Made by a program: the position numbers and the translations under genes
Assembly: GCF_022701175.1 (NCBI RefSeq)
Contig: NZ_CP078088.1
Coordinates: 1,302,001-1,366,000, forward strand
DNA length: 64,000 bases
Direction: 5' to 3'
Origin: Allobaculum sp. Allo2
GTDB lineage: Bacteria; Bacillota_I; Bacilli_A; Erysipelotrichales; Erysipelotrichaceae
In this document: one piece after another, positions 30,136 through 40,770 of the stretch
How the letters are laid out: every line of letters starts with the position of its first letter
Position numbering within the stretch: position 1 is the stretch's first letter
Notes under the pieces: model-generated
Told to the model about the DNA's origin: nothing
Databases searched by the model: none
Seen by the model: the letters and a program-made list of their open reading frames with translations, nothing else

Positions 30136-31297
30136 TTATCCTTTATCATCGTCTTCAAAGTTGACGGGATTTTCATCGAAGCGCACACGGATGCTCTTGT
30201 GGTCGATCTGGCGCTTGGTTTTGCCGTCGCGCAAAATGACTTCAATGCGATGGGCACCGTCGGTGAGCTTTTCTTTTGGAATGATGACTTCAAAGCCGAC
30301 GGTGTCTTCATGGATGAAGCCGGCATAGTCTTCTTCGTACGCTTTGAACACGTCGCTTCGACGGGATCGGCACGTATTGGGAAGTACTTCGTCATCGAAG
30401 AGCACTTCAAGCTGTTCATCCAGGGAGTTGGAAACGCCCCAGCCTTTGACGTGAAGGTTTTCCGAGTTGGGCAGCGACTGGAAGGGCGCGGGGGTATCGA
30501 TGAAGACGGCGCCGCGTACATGGGCGTTGGCGTCTTCGGCGGCTTTCTGCGCTTCTTCCTTGTTGTCGATGGCGGACTGTTCCAGGTATTTGGAAATGAC
30601 GTACGTCGGGTCGCCGTCCAGGCGCAGATGGCCTTTGTAAATCCATACCGCGCGGGAGCAGAGAATTTTGACCATGCCCAGCGAGTGGCTGACGATGACG
30701 ATCGTCTTGTCGGAGTCGCGCAGTTCTTCGAGCTTGTCGAAGCACTTGTTCTGGAAGTGCTGGTCGCCGACGGCCAGAATTTCGTCGATGAGCAGAATTT
30801 CGGCGTCAACATTGATGGCAACGGAGAAAGCCAGACGCATATACATACCGGAAGAGTACGTGCGGACCGGTTCGTCGATAAAGTGACCGAGTTCGGAAAA
30901 TTCGATGATGTCATCGATACGCTTGTCGATTTCATCCTTGTTCAGACCGAACACAGCCGCGTTGAAGTAAATGTTTTCGCGGCCGGTGAAGTCCGGATGG
31001 AAGCCGGCGCCAAGCTCGAGCAGACTGGTCAGCTTGCCCTGGGTTTCTACCGTACCTTTATTCGGGTAGAGAATGCGGGTCATCAGTTTGAGAAGAGTCG
31101 ACTTGCCGGACCCGTTGGTTCCGATCAGAGCGACGGTTTCTCCTTTTTATGTCGAGGGAAATATCATCGAGGACGACGTTTTCCGTCATCGCGCCTTTGC
31201 GGCGGGTGAGTCTTTCCTTGAGGGTTTTCTGTTTGTCTTTGTAGATCTTGAAGGTCTTGGTCATATGCCGGATTTCAATAGCATTGGACTGATCCAT
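30136..31297 (-). CDS. Polysaccharide ABC exporter ATPase with C-terminal sugar-binding domain (Wzt/TagH-like)
   Basis: An ABC ATPase of about 387 residues. Walker A is LIGTNGSGKSTLLKLM, the signature is VRTYSSGMYMRLAFS and Walker B is ILLIDEILAVGD. The AGFHPDFTGREN stretch is typical of the polysaccharide/teichoic-acid export subfamily. After residue 250 an extra beta-rich domain follows (VFIDTPAPFQSLPNSENLHV ...), as in Wzt proteins that recognise the glycan end. One A deletion near 31146 disrupts the Walker region (adding it gives IKKGETVALIGTNG). A perfect GAAATCC-ttac-GGATTTC repeat lies just upstream (31322-31339) and may be an operator. Confidence 0.88.
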
Positions 31298-31499
31298 GAA
31301 TCCACCTCGCGTTTCTAATGCGAAATCCTTACGGATTTCCTTACTTTGTTTCAGTTTCTTTTCGTTCAGATTCTTTTAATTTATGAAAAAGGAAGGCACC
31401 TCGGGTTCAGAGGCTGTTTCCTGTTCTTTCGTTTTTCAAATTGGTTTTGATCGTTCTGGCTCTGCCATCAGGCGGCAGGGCAATGGCCATACGCATTCG

Positions 31500-31541
31500 G
31501 AAAGAAACAAGGATGAGAAGGCAGTGACTGACTTCTCATCC
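31500..31541 (-). terminator. Terminator between the large glycosyltransferase and the ABC ATPase
   Basis: On the minus strand GGATGAGAAG pairs with CTTCTCATCC (10 bp, perfect), followed by TTGTTTCTTT. It implies that the ABC ATPase gene has its own promoter or relies on partial read-through. Confidence 0.7.
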
Positions 31542-31588
31542 CTGGCATTCTCGTTTCGGAACGGTTCTTTTCCGGATCGATGGGCCGG

Positions 31589-34187
31589 TTATTTCTTTTC
31601 AGACGAAGCTTTCGTTTCGTCTTCGTTTTTGGTTCTGGCCGTTCTGGACGGAGGGTTCCGCATGTGTAGTAGTCTTCGCCCAGGAAGTCCGGGTTGATGT
31701 AGGGGTTGACTTCATCGTCCTTGCGCAGCTGGTAGGTAATGCTGGTGAGGTCGAGATTGGGGTTGTAGTACGGATCTTCGCTGCGCAGTTCATCCGGCCA
31801 CAGATGATACATGCGGCGCACTTCGTTTTCAAAGCGGGCTTTTTCTTCTCATCATCTTCGTAGCCGCGGGTCTGCGATTCGTAGTGGAACATGATCGCAA
31901 ATGGGTTCTGGATGATCTGGTGGCCGGCTTTGCGGATTCTCAGGCAGAGATCAATGTCGTTGTAGGCGACGGCGAGATCTTCGTTAAAGCCGCCGATTTC
32001 TTCAAAGACGTGGCGGGGAACCATCAGACAGGCAGCCGTTGCGGCGGAGACGTTGGTCATCGTACGCAGGCGGTAGTTTTCGCCGCCTTCGACCTGACCG
32101 ATCATCGCGTGACCGGCAACCCCGGAATGGCCGATGATGACGCCGTTGTGCTGGATCGTGCCGTCTTCATAGTACAGCTTGGCACCGACCGCACCCACAC
32201 CGGGCAGAACGGCCTGGCCGAGGAGTTCCTGAAGCAGATCGCCGTTTATGGCTTCGGTATCGTTGTTCAGAAACAGCAGGTATTCGCCTTTGGCGTGCTT
32301 TACGCCAAAGTTGTTGATGGCGGAGTAGTTGAACGGATGCTGCCATTCAATGATCTGTACTTTATCCGGATACGTGCGCTTGATATCTTCGTAGCCTTCA
32401 AACGTCTTCTGTTCCGTCGAGTTGTTTTCGACCACGATGACTTCAAAGTTTTTGTACGTCGAGCGGCGGATAAGGTTGTCCAGGCAGACGTTGAGGTCGT
32501 TGATGTGATCCTTGTTGGGGATGATGACCGAAACGAGCGGATTGCCCGGTGTCGGGTATTTGAGATGGTACTGGCCATGGACGTCGGTATCGAGCACTTC
32601 GACATCCATACCGTTGCGTGTCGCCCAGTCTTTGAGGGCACGTTCGCCGGCCGTGTAGGCCCAGAGCTTGCTTTCGGAATCGAGCGCGGTCGATCCGGCA
32701 TGCATGCGCCAGTGATACAGGATGCGCGGCAGATGGCCGATCTTTTCGGGCTTGCAGATGTCCATCAGACGAAGCACGAGATCGAAGTCCTGCGCGCCGT
32801 CGTATTCGCTTTTGAGCGTTCCGCCGGCCGCGTCATAGACGCTCTTTTTCATCGTCAGGAAGTGACAGATGTAGTTGGTGGAACGCAGCAGAGCCGGGGA
32901 GAAATCCGGCTTGAAGTTTGGACCGACATAGCGGCCGGTCGCGTCTTCAAATTTGTCTTCGTCGGTATAGACGAAGTCGTAGTCGTGTTCGTTAAACGCC
33001 TTAACGACTTCAAACAGGCAGTCCGGTTCGAGGAAGTCGTCGTGGTCGTACAGCGAAATGAGTTCGCCGTCCGCCAGATCGGCTGCGGCGTTCATGTTGC
33101 CGGAAATGCCGAGGTTTTTCTCCAGACGGCACCAGGAAATTTTTGGATCCGGATGCGCCTTGAGGTAGTCTTCGACATCGTTTGTCGAAGAGCCGTCGGC
33201 GATGCACAGCTGCCAGTTATCGTACGTCTGTTCGCGCACGGAATCGATCATTTTTCCAGAAGATCGAGCGGCGTGTTGTACGCGGCAACGATCAGGGAAA
33301 CTTTCGGATTCCAGTCAAATTTCACCCTGCGCTGCGCTTCAAGCTGTTCCGGTGTAGCGCGGTGCGCGAGGAACCAGCGGTTGTACTCATCGTTAAACGG
33401 GGAGTCCTTATGGGTCGCCTTGAAGTGGAGACGGGAAAGGAACGGTTTCAGCCCGTGGATGCGCAGGTATTCCACGCCATGGGAAATGCGCTGGGCGTTG
33501 ATGCCTTTCAGATTAAGCCAGCTCAGTTTTGGCTGAACGATCGGAACGATCCATTCCTGCTGCCCGTTCGACACTTTCATGGAAAACGGCTTATCGAAGC
33601 GGGCCGGGTTGTTTACATAAATATGGAAGCCGCTGACGCGTTCGGTCAGAGTGAAGAAGCTGCGGGAAACATCAAAGCGGGCGGAGAAGCGAACTTTAGC
33701 GTCCTTAACTTCGTTTCCGTGCGCGTCGAGCAGGGTGATTTCGAACGGCTCGGACGAATTGGTGCCGATCAGCCAGCCCTGAATGATCAGAAGGTCTTTT
33801 TCTTCTGGTACAGATAGACGTCGATCATCGACATCAGGCCAGTCGTATTGGTCGCTTTTTCGAGCGCCTGGCCTTCGAATACTTTTTTCCGCGGCCGTTG
33901 TAGGTCAGTTCAACTTTTTCAACGTTCACGTTTGGCAGATCCGCACGCAGGGTAAAGCCGGCGTGGGTAATTTCCGGTGCCTGTTTGGCGAGGCGGGCAC
34001 CCTGATTGCGGCGGTCGCGGCGTACGCGCGTGTGTACAGGCTGGCCGTTGACTTTCAGCTCAAAGTCGCCGCCTTCCGGAGTTTCGGTATCGACCGCGAT
34101 GCCGGACATCACAATCGAAACGGACTGATCCGGATGCGGGGTTACGAGAAACTGGTTGATCATTAAAGAATAAAATTCATTGCTCAT
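31589..34187 (-). CDS. Bifunctional glycosyltransferase with two GT2 domains
   Basis: A protein of about 866 residues. The N-terminal 250 residues are beta-rich and resemble the accessory regions of large polysaccharide synthases (VSIVMSGIAVDTETPEGGDF). The first GT-A domain has VSLIVAAYNTPLDLLEK, IADGSSTND and the metal motif LYDHDDFLEP. The second has LVSVIIPNKDHINDL, VVENNSTEQ and LFLNNDTEAI, ending near FHYESQTRGYEDDE. Such tandem GT2 enzymes extend O-antigen-like or wall polysaccharide chains. Breaks lie near 33880, 33830, 33250 and 31850, and a last one near 31616 that hides the natural end (KNEDETKASSEKK, TAA at 31589-31591). ATG 34187 follows AAAGGA. Confidence 0.83.
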
Positions 34188-34612
34188 AAAATGTCCTTTT
34201 AAACCGGTCAGTCCCAGGGCACAGGTCTTTGTCGGTGCGGCGTTCGGGCTGCCGTCTGATTACTTTACTTCATGTTTAACATCAAAATAACATTGATGAA
34301 TCCATCGCGTCGAAATGAACTCTTGTACACTGTCAAATTTTCGCTTTGCGCAAACCAAAGCAGTTCAACTTCGATCGCATATTTCTTTTCTGTCGGGATG
34401 CTCTTTTTATATAAAGGAAAAAGCAGATCTCCATACAGCCAAAATCCGGATAGAACATCCGGATCAGGTCTTCTTGATTCTGCAGAGAAATGCGTTTTCG
34501 ATTGCTTGTTTCCTTCGTGTTTAACACGTAACCAACAAATTAAATGTGCAGAATCCCTCAATTGGTGCCGCTTTATCAGCGGGTAAGAAAAGATAGAAAG
34601 CCTTTGGAAGCC
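34188..34612. other. AT-rich intergenic region in the export cluster
   Basis: This 425-base gap between the permease and the large glycosyltransferase has lower GC than its surroundings. I see no convincing gene, terminator or paired promoter boxes. It probably holds the promoter of the glycosyltransferase gene. Confidence 0.4.
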
Positions 34613-35392
34613 TTAGAGCTCTTCCGCAAAGCCTCTTTGCAGCTTGTCAAATACCCAGGTACCAAACATGGTCAGAACAATGCCGAGCAGCAGCACGATG
34701 CCGAGACAGATAAAGTTTGGCGCCGTTCCGTCCATCATGACGGCGCGGCTGGCGTCTACGATCATCGTCAGGGGGTTCAGACGGATCATATAGGCGAGAA
34801 TATGCTTGGAAGGGAACACGCTGAGCGAATAAACGATCGGCGTTCCATAGAACAGCAGGTTTAAGACGAACTGAATAATGTTGTTAACGTCCTGGACGTA
34901 CACATTCACGGCAGCCAGAATCAGACCGATGCCGTAAATGAGAAGGGCTTCAATCACTCCGATTGCCGGAATCCAGAGAACGTTCCACGTCAGAGGAATC
35001 TGGTAGATCACAACGAAGATCAGCATGATCGGAATGGAAATGAAGAAGTTGACCAGTCCGGAAAGAACCTGCGAAAGCACGAGGATCTTTCTCGGAAAGT
35101 AAACCTTCTTGACGACGCCCTCATTGGCCTTGATGCAGCCGGTCGCGCCGACCACGCCGCTCTGGAAAAAGTTCCAGGGGAAAATACCGGTAATCAGATA
35201 CACCAGAAAGTTCGGCATGCCGCCGCGCATCAGGTAAGGGAATACCAGGTAGTAAACCAGCACCTGAAGCAGAGGGGTCAGAAATGTCCACAGGACGCCA
35301 AGAAATGAACCTTTATAGCGGCCGCGAATATCCTTGCGAACGTTCGTCTTGAGCAGTTCGCGATATTCGTAGAACTCGCGGATGGATTTCAT
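34613..35392 (-). CDS. Polysaccharide ABC exporter permease (Wzm/TagG-like)
   Basis: An intact 259-residue ABC-2 type membrane protein with about six membrane segments. It starts MKSIREFYEYRELLKTNVRK and carries RYKGSFLGVLWTFLTPLLQ and TGIFPWNFFQSGVVGATGCI, conserved in this family. It pairs with the ATPase at 30136 to export a lipid-linked polysaccharide across the membrane. It is transcribed from the promoter at 35448-35477. Confidence 0.9.
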   Translation of the reverse strand: MKSIREFYEYRELLKTNVRKDIRGRYKGSFLGVLWTFLTPLLQVLVYYLVFPYLMRGGMPNFLVYLITGIFPWNFFQSGVVGATGCIKANEGVVKKVYFPRKILVLSQVLSGLVNFFISIPIMLIFVVIYQIPLTWNVLWIPAIGVIEALLIYGIGLILAAVNVYVQDVNNIIQFVLNLLFYGTPIVYSLSVFPSKHILAYMIRLNPLTMIVDASRAVMMDGTAPNFICLGIVLLLGIVLTMFGTWVFDKLQRGFAEEL

Positions 35393-35447
35393 GTCAAGCC
35401 TCCTTGAAGCCGGTACCTGTGTGAAACAGAAGAAACCGTGCCCTCCA

Positions 35448-35477
35448 ATTATAAAAGAAATCGGAAGACAGAGTGAA
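35448..35477 (-). promoter_or_regulatory. Promoter of the polysaccharide export permease
   Basis: On the minus strand a TTCACT -35 box and a consensus TATAAT -10 box are separated by 18 bases. Transcription would begin about 50 bases before the permease start at 35392. Confidence 0.6.
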
Positions 35478-35535
35478 AAATCCGTTTTCGAACGGGTTTA
35501 CGGCTGTCCTCTATTGAAACAGATCTCCCCGAAAA

Positions 35536-35566
35536 ACAAAAGCGCCGGAGCGTTTTGCTCCGGCGT
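35536..35566 (-). terminator. Hydrogenase gene terminator
   Basis: On the minus strand CGCCGGAGC pairs with GCTCCGGCG across AAAAC, followed by CTTTTGTTTTTC. It lies about 30 bases after the hydrogenase stop. Confidence 0.85.
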
Positions 35567-35597
35567 AAATAGCGTTAAGGGAAGACGAAGCTGGAAA

Positions 35598-37132
35598 TTA
35601 TTCTTCCGGTGGGTCGTACATATGGGAGATTTCGTGCACGCGATCCGAATGCATGGATTCGTCCGCAAACTGCATCTTGTCTTCCTTGGCGTACTTCTTG
35701 ACCTGCGCCGAGGTCTTGGCGATCGGGGCAAGCGTTCCGGCACCGGCTACGCATCCGCCCGGGCAGGCCATGCCTTCGAGCAGGTAGCCGTTGAGACGGC
35801 CGGCCTTGGCCATCATCAGCATCGTACGGCAGTTTTTCAGACCTTCGGCAGCCTGGACTTTTACCGTGGTACCCGGATTGTTTTTCTCGATAAGGGATTT
35901 AACGGCTTTCGCTACGCCGCCGGAAACCGCGAATTCACGGCCCGCTGCGGTACCTTTGTCAAAGGTGCCTTCTTCGGCAACAACCTGCGGCAGATCGATG
36001 CCCTTGGCGACGAACATGCCCATGACTTCTTCAAAGGTCAGAACGAAGTCGACGTCCGAACGAATGGAACGGCGGCTCGCTTCGAGCTTCTTCGCCGCGC
36101 AGGGACCGATGAAGGCCACTTTTGCGTTCGGGTGTTCCTTTTAATGAGACGGGCGGTCAGAACCATGGGCGTAAGCGCCATGGAAATATAGTCTTTGAAC
36201 TGAGGGAATTCCTTTTTCGCCATTACGGACCAGGCCGGGCAGCAGCTGGTCGCCATGAACGGCTGCTTTTCCGGAACTTTGTTCAGGAAGTCTTCGGCTT
36301 CTTCAATCGTGCACAGGTCGGCACCGATGGCGACTTCAACAACATCCGAGAATCCGGCTTCCTTCAGCGCCGCAACGACTTTTTCCGGAGTGACGGTCGG
36401 ACCGAACTGGCCGACAAAGGCAGGAGCTACAGCGGCGATAACTTCTTCGCCTTCCTTCATGGCCTTGATGGTCTGGAAAATCTGACCTTTGTCGACGATG
36501 GCGCCAAACGGGCAGGAAACGAGGCACTGACCGCAGGATACGCACTTGTCGTAGTCGATTTTGGCTTTTCCGTCTTCGTCGGAATGGATGGCGTTCATGC
36601 CGCAGCTTACCGCGCACGGACGTTCAATTTTACGATCGCATGATACGGGCAGGCTTCCATGCACTTGCCGCATTTGATGCAGAGGTCCTGATCAATTTCG
36701 AATGACCGTCCACCATGTGTACGGCTTTTTCGGGCAGACTTCTACGCACTGGTGGGAAAGGCATCCCTGGCAGGCGCTGGTGACCATGACTTTCTTTTCC
36801 GGGCAGCCATGGCAGGCAAAGGAGATAATGTTAACGAGAGGCTGGTCATAGTACTTTGTCGCTACAGCGCTCTCTTCGACGCCGTCACTGATCGCGCCGG
36901 CGGTGGTAATGTCGCGTACGGGCAGGCCCATGCCTAAGCGCAGACGTTCACCGATGATTGCACGTTCGAGAAAAACGGAATCACGGTATTTGGCCTGTTT
37001 GCCCTGAATGATTTCATAGGGAATGGCTTCCATTCTTTCTTTGTAATCGACGTCATCGCTGTAAGCCATATCGGCAATGGCCGCAAAGACTTTACGACGA
37101 ATATCGGTAACCGAGTTGTAAACACCTCTCAT
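35598..37132 (-). CDS. Monomeric [FeFe] hydrogenase (group B-like)
   Basis: About 512 residues. The N-terminal half has three sets of [4Fe-4S] cysteines (CHGCPEKK ... ACQGCLSHQCVEVCP; CIKCGKCMEACP; CVSCGQCLVSCP). The H-cluster domain follows with L1 FMATSCCPAWSVM, L2 FIGPCAAKKLEA and L3 EGMACPGGCVAGAG. The IGPC form of L2 is what I associate with group B enzymes rather than the MPC form of group A. It would release reducing equivalents as hydrogen from ferredoxin during fermentation. At least three single-base breaks occur (near 36690, 36630 and 36135). ATG 37132 follows GGAAGGAG. It stands alone, with its own promoter and terminator. The maturases HydEFG are not in the window. Confidence 0.88.
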
Positions 37133-37205
37133 GTAAGTTGCTCCTTCCTTCCTCTGTATGGAATCAAAATGTGATTTCTGATGAATTTACTTAAACAGCT
37201 TTCTT

Positions 37206-37234
37206 AGAATAACAAGTTGTTACAAAATTCACAA
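37206..37234 (-). promoter_or_regulatory. Hydrogenase promoter with a palindrome in the spacer
   Basis: On the minus strand TTGTGA (-35, 37229-37234) and TATTCT (-10, 37206-37211) are 17 bases apart. The palindrome TAACAAGTTGTTA (37210-37222) overlaps the -10 box and spacer, an ideal repressor site. The half-sites TAACAA/TTGTTA are the halves of a Rex operator in reversed order, so I do not call it Rex. The predicted transcript has a leader of about 67 bases. Confidence 0.6.
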
Positions 37235-37647
37235 ACAGAAATCATGAACTGTCGAAAATTATCTGGAAATGTAAGGGGTATCGAAAAATATCGCCTTAAA
37301 ATTCAGGCACAGGAAGTGACGGTTTCCCATGCGGCTTTCGCAGTGTGTTCCTTATTATTTTTATTCCGGTCATCCTTTTTTCAATGTATTGATTCAAAAT
37401 GATATCGCACTGCACAAAAAGGAAATAAGCAAGCCGGAGCCGCTTCCTTTCATCCTCAGAAAATAGGATTTTTGAAAACAGAAAACGGGATGGAAAAAAG
37501 CCGGCTGGATACTCCGTCGGCATAAAGAAGAAAAATGAAGAAGAAAAGGAGAAAAGCGCTCCGTCCAGACGGTGGAAACACGCTTTTCTTTGGAAATATT
37601 CAAAATCCGCGAAAGCGGGAATTTTGATTGGAGAAGGAGAAATTTCT
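37235..37647. other. Divergent intergenic region, hydrogenase / pseudouridine synthase
   Basis: Apart from the hydrogenase promoter at its left edge, I find no gene, stable hairpin or paired promoter boxes. The right third is purine-rich. Confidence 0.4.
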
Positions 37648-38562
37648 ATGAAAGAGCTGATCATTCAGAAAAATGACGCGTCGCAGCGCCTGGACAAGTT
37701 TCTGCTCAAGGCGTTTCCAAATCTGCACAAGGGCGCGCTCTATAAAGCGGTGCGCAATAAGAAAATCAAGGTGAACCGCAAGCGGGCGCAGTTTGATCAG
37801 ATCCTGCAGGAAGGCGATCACATTCTGCTCTTTCTGGCGCCGGATCTTCTCGAAACCAAACCGCAGACGATGGAAAAGCGGCCCGATCTGGATGTCGTCT
37901 ACGAAGACGAAAACCTGATTGCGGCAAACAAGCCGGCCGGTCTGCTTTCGGTTAAAGATTCGGCCGAAAGCCAGGATACGCTCAACGACCGTCTGCTCTG
38001 GCATCTGTATAAAAACGGGGAATACGATCCCGCAGCGGAACAGTCGTTTCGACCGGCTCTGGCGCACCGTCTGGATCGGAATACGTCCGGTCTGGTGCTG
38101 GCGGCCAAAAACGCCGAAAGCGCGCGAACGCTGGCCGAGGCGATCCGGGAGCGCGCGCTCAAAAAAGCTACCTGGCCGTTACCCGCAAAAAGCCCGTTCA
38201 GGGACATATTGAAGTCTGGCTGAAAAAGAAGGAACAAAGGCCCTGATCAGCGAGAGCCCGAAAGACGGCTATGACAGCGCCATTATGGATGTGCACACGA
38301 TTGAGGAAGATCCAGTACGGCATCTGTGCCTTTCGCAGATCGATCTGCATACCGGGCGCTTTCATCAGATCCGCGCCACGCTCGCCCATTTCCATACCCC
38401 GCTGGCCCGGGATGTGAAGTACGGCGATAAAAAGGAAAAGGCGATTACCGGCTGCAGGCGTGGAAAATTTCGCTGGAAAACACGCCTTTTGAAAAGCCGG
38501 CTGTCATCGAAATTCCCAAAAGCGAAAGACTGTCCTTAAAAACGCTTTCTGCGGATTTTTAG
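37648..38562 (+). CDS. RluC/RluD-family pseudouridine synthase
   Basis: About 305 residues. An S4-like RNA-binding start (ASQRLDKFLLKAFPNLHKG) is followed by the catalytic domain with YEDENLIAANKPAGLLSV and the active-site aspartate in HRLDRNTSGLVLAAK. QIDLHTGRFHQIRATLAH closes the fold. It isomerises uridines in ribosomal RNA; which positions cannot be told. ATG 37648 follows GGAGAAGGAGA. Three frameshifts lie near 38165, 38228 and 38445, the last hiding the natural ending ERLSLKTLSADF. Confidence 0.85.
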
Positions 38563-38607
38563 AAGGGAATTCGAGCGGGAAGTCTGAAGCGAAAGCCGAA
38601 AGCAGAC

Positions 38608-38626
38608 CGCCAAACTGGCGATTTTA
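38608..38626 (+). terminator. Weak terminator after the pseudouridine synthase
   Basis: CGCCA pairs with TGGCG over AAC and is followed by ATTTTAT. Short, but well placed. Confidence 0.35.
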
Positions 38627-38723
38627 TAAAGATTAAATACAGAACAGAAAGCGTGCAGATCCAGCGTACGGAGCGAAACTAGAGCCGGTTTGGAAAGTCA
38701 CAAGTTTCTGTTACCGTCCAGAT

Positions 38724-39299
38724 ATGACACGACTGCTCATTTCTGCGCTCGTCTGCACGGGCTGCTTTCTGTTTTTATTTGGCGCCACTATGGTCGATCC
38801 GCTGCTGGACTTATCTTCTGGGTGCTGTATTATCCGTACGTTCTGCTCGAACTGGCCTGGTCAGAGGAACTGCTCTTTTTGCGTTCTCGGTCTTTTTGGC
38901 GGCATGGCGTGGATGGAAGATTTGTATACGCGCTATTTCAGCGCGTACTGGCTGTTACCGTTTGGACTTCTTCTTTTCTGGAGTGTCGGACTCACGCACC
39001 CGGGATTGCGGGGCTTTTCGCTTTTGGATGGTCTGGGCTTTGTGTATGGCATTGGCGGTCTGGTTTTATGGAGACAGAAGAAACTGGGGCTTGCGGATGT
39101 GCTTTTGCTTTTCGGCCTGGCGTTTGGGCTTGGCTTTGAACGCATGCAGGTGTGCATGGCCATCAGTCTTCTTACAGGCTTCGTTTTACTTGGCTTCTCA
39201 AATGAGGATATTCCTTTTGGAAGCGCGCTGATGATCGGATTTGTGATCGCCTTTGCGCACGGTATGACTCTGTATGAGAAACTTGCGGGCTGCTTATGA
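38724..39299 (+). CDS. Prepilin peptidase-like membrane protein (A24 family)
   Basis: About 190 residues, nearly all hydrophobic, with about six membrane segments. The C-terminal half has KKLGLADVLLLFGLAFGLG and EDIPFGSALMIGFVIA, the layout of the GxGD aspartate and the proline-phenylalanine-glycine loop in type IV prepilin peptidases. Here the motif is GLAD. An upstream candidate aspartate is in WMEDLYTRYFSAYW. It lacks the N-terminal methylase domain, as short ComC-type enzymes can. It would cut and thus mature competence or pilus prepilins. Two compensating indels between 38810 and 38890 garble the N-terminal third, so the start at 38724 is provisional. Confidence 0.5.
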   Translation: MTRLLISALVCTGCFLFLFGATMVDPLLDLSSGCCIIRTFCSNWPGQRNCSFCVLGLFGGMAWMEDLYTRYFSAYWLLPFGLLLFWSVGLTHPGLRGFSLLDGLGFVYGIGGLVLWRQKKLGLADVLLLFGLAFGLGFERMQVCMAISLLTGFVLLGFSNEDIPFGSALMIGFVIAFAHGMTLYEKLAGCL

Positions 39300-39302
39300 T
39301 TT

Positions 39303-39350
39303 TTCTGTTCGCGGATCGTGCACCGGAGGCTCCTGAGAAAACGAACAGAA
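39303..39350. repeat. Inverted repeat after the prepilin-peptidase-like gene
   Basis: TTCTGTTCG and CGAACAGAA form a perfect 9-bp stem with a 30-base loop. No T-run follows directly. It may be a weak terminator before the first patatin gene. Confidence 0.4.
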
Positions 39351-39450
39351 TTCCAGTTTTGAAAGGTTTGCTTTCCTGCCGGTTTTGGTACACTCAATGC
39401 ATATTTCTGAACAGGAATGCATTTTTATTTTGTCAAAGGAGGGGATCCGA

Positions 39451-40770
39451 ATGAACAGCTGGTTTGAAAACCTGAACGCCGTCCCAAATGGGCTTGCCTT
39501 AGGCGGCGGAGGGGCGAGAGGCTGCTACGAAATCGGTCTCTGGAAAGCTCTGAATGAAGCCGGGCTTCGCTTTGATGCGGTGAGCGGCACGTCGATCGGC
39601 GCGCTGGTCGGCGCCATGTATGTGCAGGGTGCCCTGCCACAGATGATCGAATTTGTACAGACGATGCATCCGCAGGCGATTGCCAAGGATATGGTTTACT
39701 TTCCCGAAAATCTTGGCAAATGGATTCAGGATCGAAAGAAAATTGAAGACTTTCTCTCCCGCTACATCTTTTCGAGAACGGGGATGAACATCTCGCCGCT
39801 CAAGGAATCGCTGGATGCGATGTTTGACTATAAAGCGTTCAGGGCATCGCCGACCAACTTTGCGTGCATGACGTTTAATCTGAGCACGAAAAGGCCGGAA
39901 GCCTATTTCAAAAACGAGATGAACGAAGAAAACGCGCAGAACATCATTCTGGCTTCCGCATCGTGTTACCCGGCATTTCCGGTCATGAAGATGAACGATC
40001 AGGAGTACATTGACGGCGGCTATTGGGACAACGTGCCGGTAGATCTGGCCGTGAAGATGGGCGCGAAAAAGGTACTTGGCGTCGATGTCGAAGGGCCAGG
40101 CCTCGTGCTTCCGGTTTCTCCATCGGTCGATCTCTTTTGATGAAGCCGATTTTGCCGCTGGAAAACTTTCTCGATTTCTCCGCGCTGCGTGCATGAAAAA
40201 TCTGGCTGCGGGCGAGCTGGAAATGGGAAAACTGCTCGGCCTGTATGCCGGTCATCTCTTTACCTTTGATCGAAGCAGTCAGGAAGCCATCGATTTTTAC
40301 GAAGGCTATCTGGGCTTTCTCTTTCGATTCATCGTATTTCCATGGAGGCCAGAGAAATTGCAGGACTCAGCCGCTGGGCCGTGAAGTATTCGCCAAGCGA
40401 CTTGTCGAAGGCTCTGCTCGAACAGGAAAGCTTTGTGGAACTGCTCGAAATTCTGGCGTATCTGGCCGGTCTCGATCCGTATCGCGTGTATTCATTTGCG
40501 GATTTTCTTTCTTTGCTTTTTACGCGTCTGGGCGAGATTGAAGCCCATCCGATTCGCACGACAATCCAGAATGAAGACGACATTCATTCGAAAATGCGGC
40601 TGATCGTACTGATGAAAGAGCGGATTGCGCGCACTGGCGTCGATTCGATGCTGAAAACGACCCCGTACAATCGAATTCTGCCCGGCCAGGTCGCGCTTGC
40701 CCTGGTCTGGTTTTTCATGGAGGCAGCTTATGAACAGAGAACGACATCAGAACCTGCGTCCGGCCGATAA
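39451..40770 (+). CDS. Patatin-like phospholipase, first of a tandem pair
   Basis: About 440 residues. The patatin domain has the oxyanion loop LALGGGGARGCYEIGLW, the nucleophile serine in VSGTSIGALVGAM and the dyad aspartate in YIDGGYWDNVPVD. About 200 residues of helical C-terminal extension follow, not found in minimal patatins. It should hydrolyse acyl esters of lipids in the cytoplasm. ATG 39451 follows AAAGGAGGGG. Two frameshifts, near 40137 and 40335, interrupt it. Its last 41 bases overlap the start of the second patatin gene. Confidence 0.83.

Noticed and set aside
34265-34561. 98-codon minus-strand frame in the AT-rich gap of the export cluster
   Set aside because: No ribosome site, no recognisable domain and an atypical composition; treated as intergenic.
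37206-37234. Rex operator at the hydrogenase promoter
   Set aside because: The half-sites are in the order TAACAA then TTGTTA, the reverse of the Rex consensus (TTGTTA toward TAACAA), and are only one base apart.
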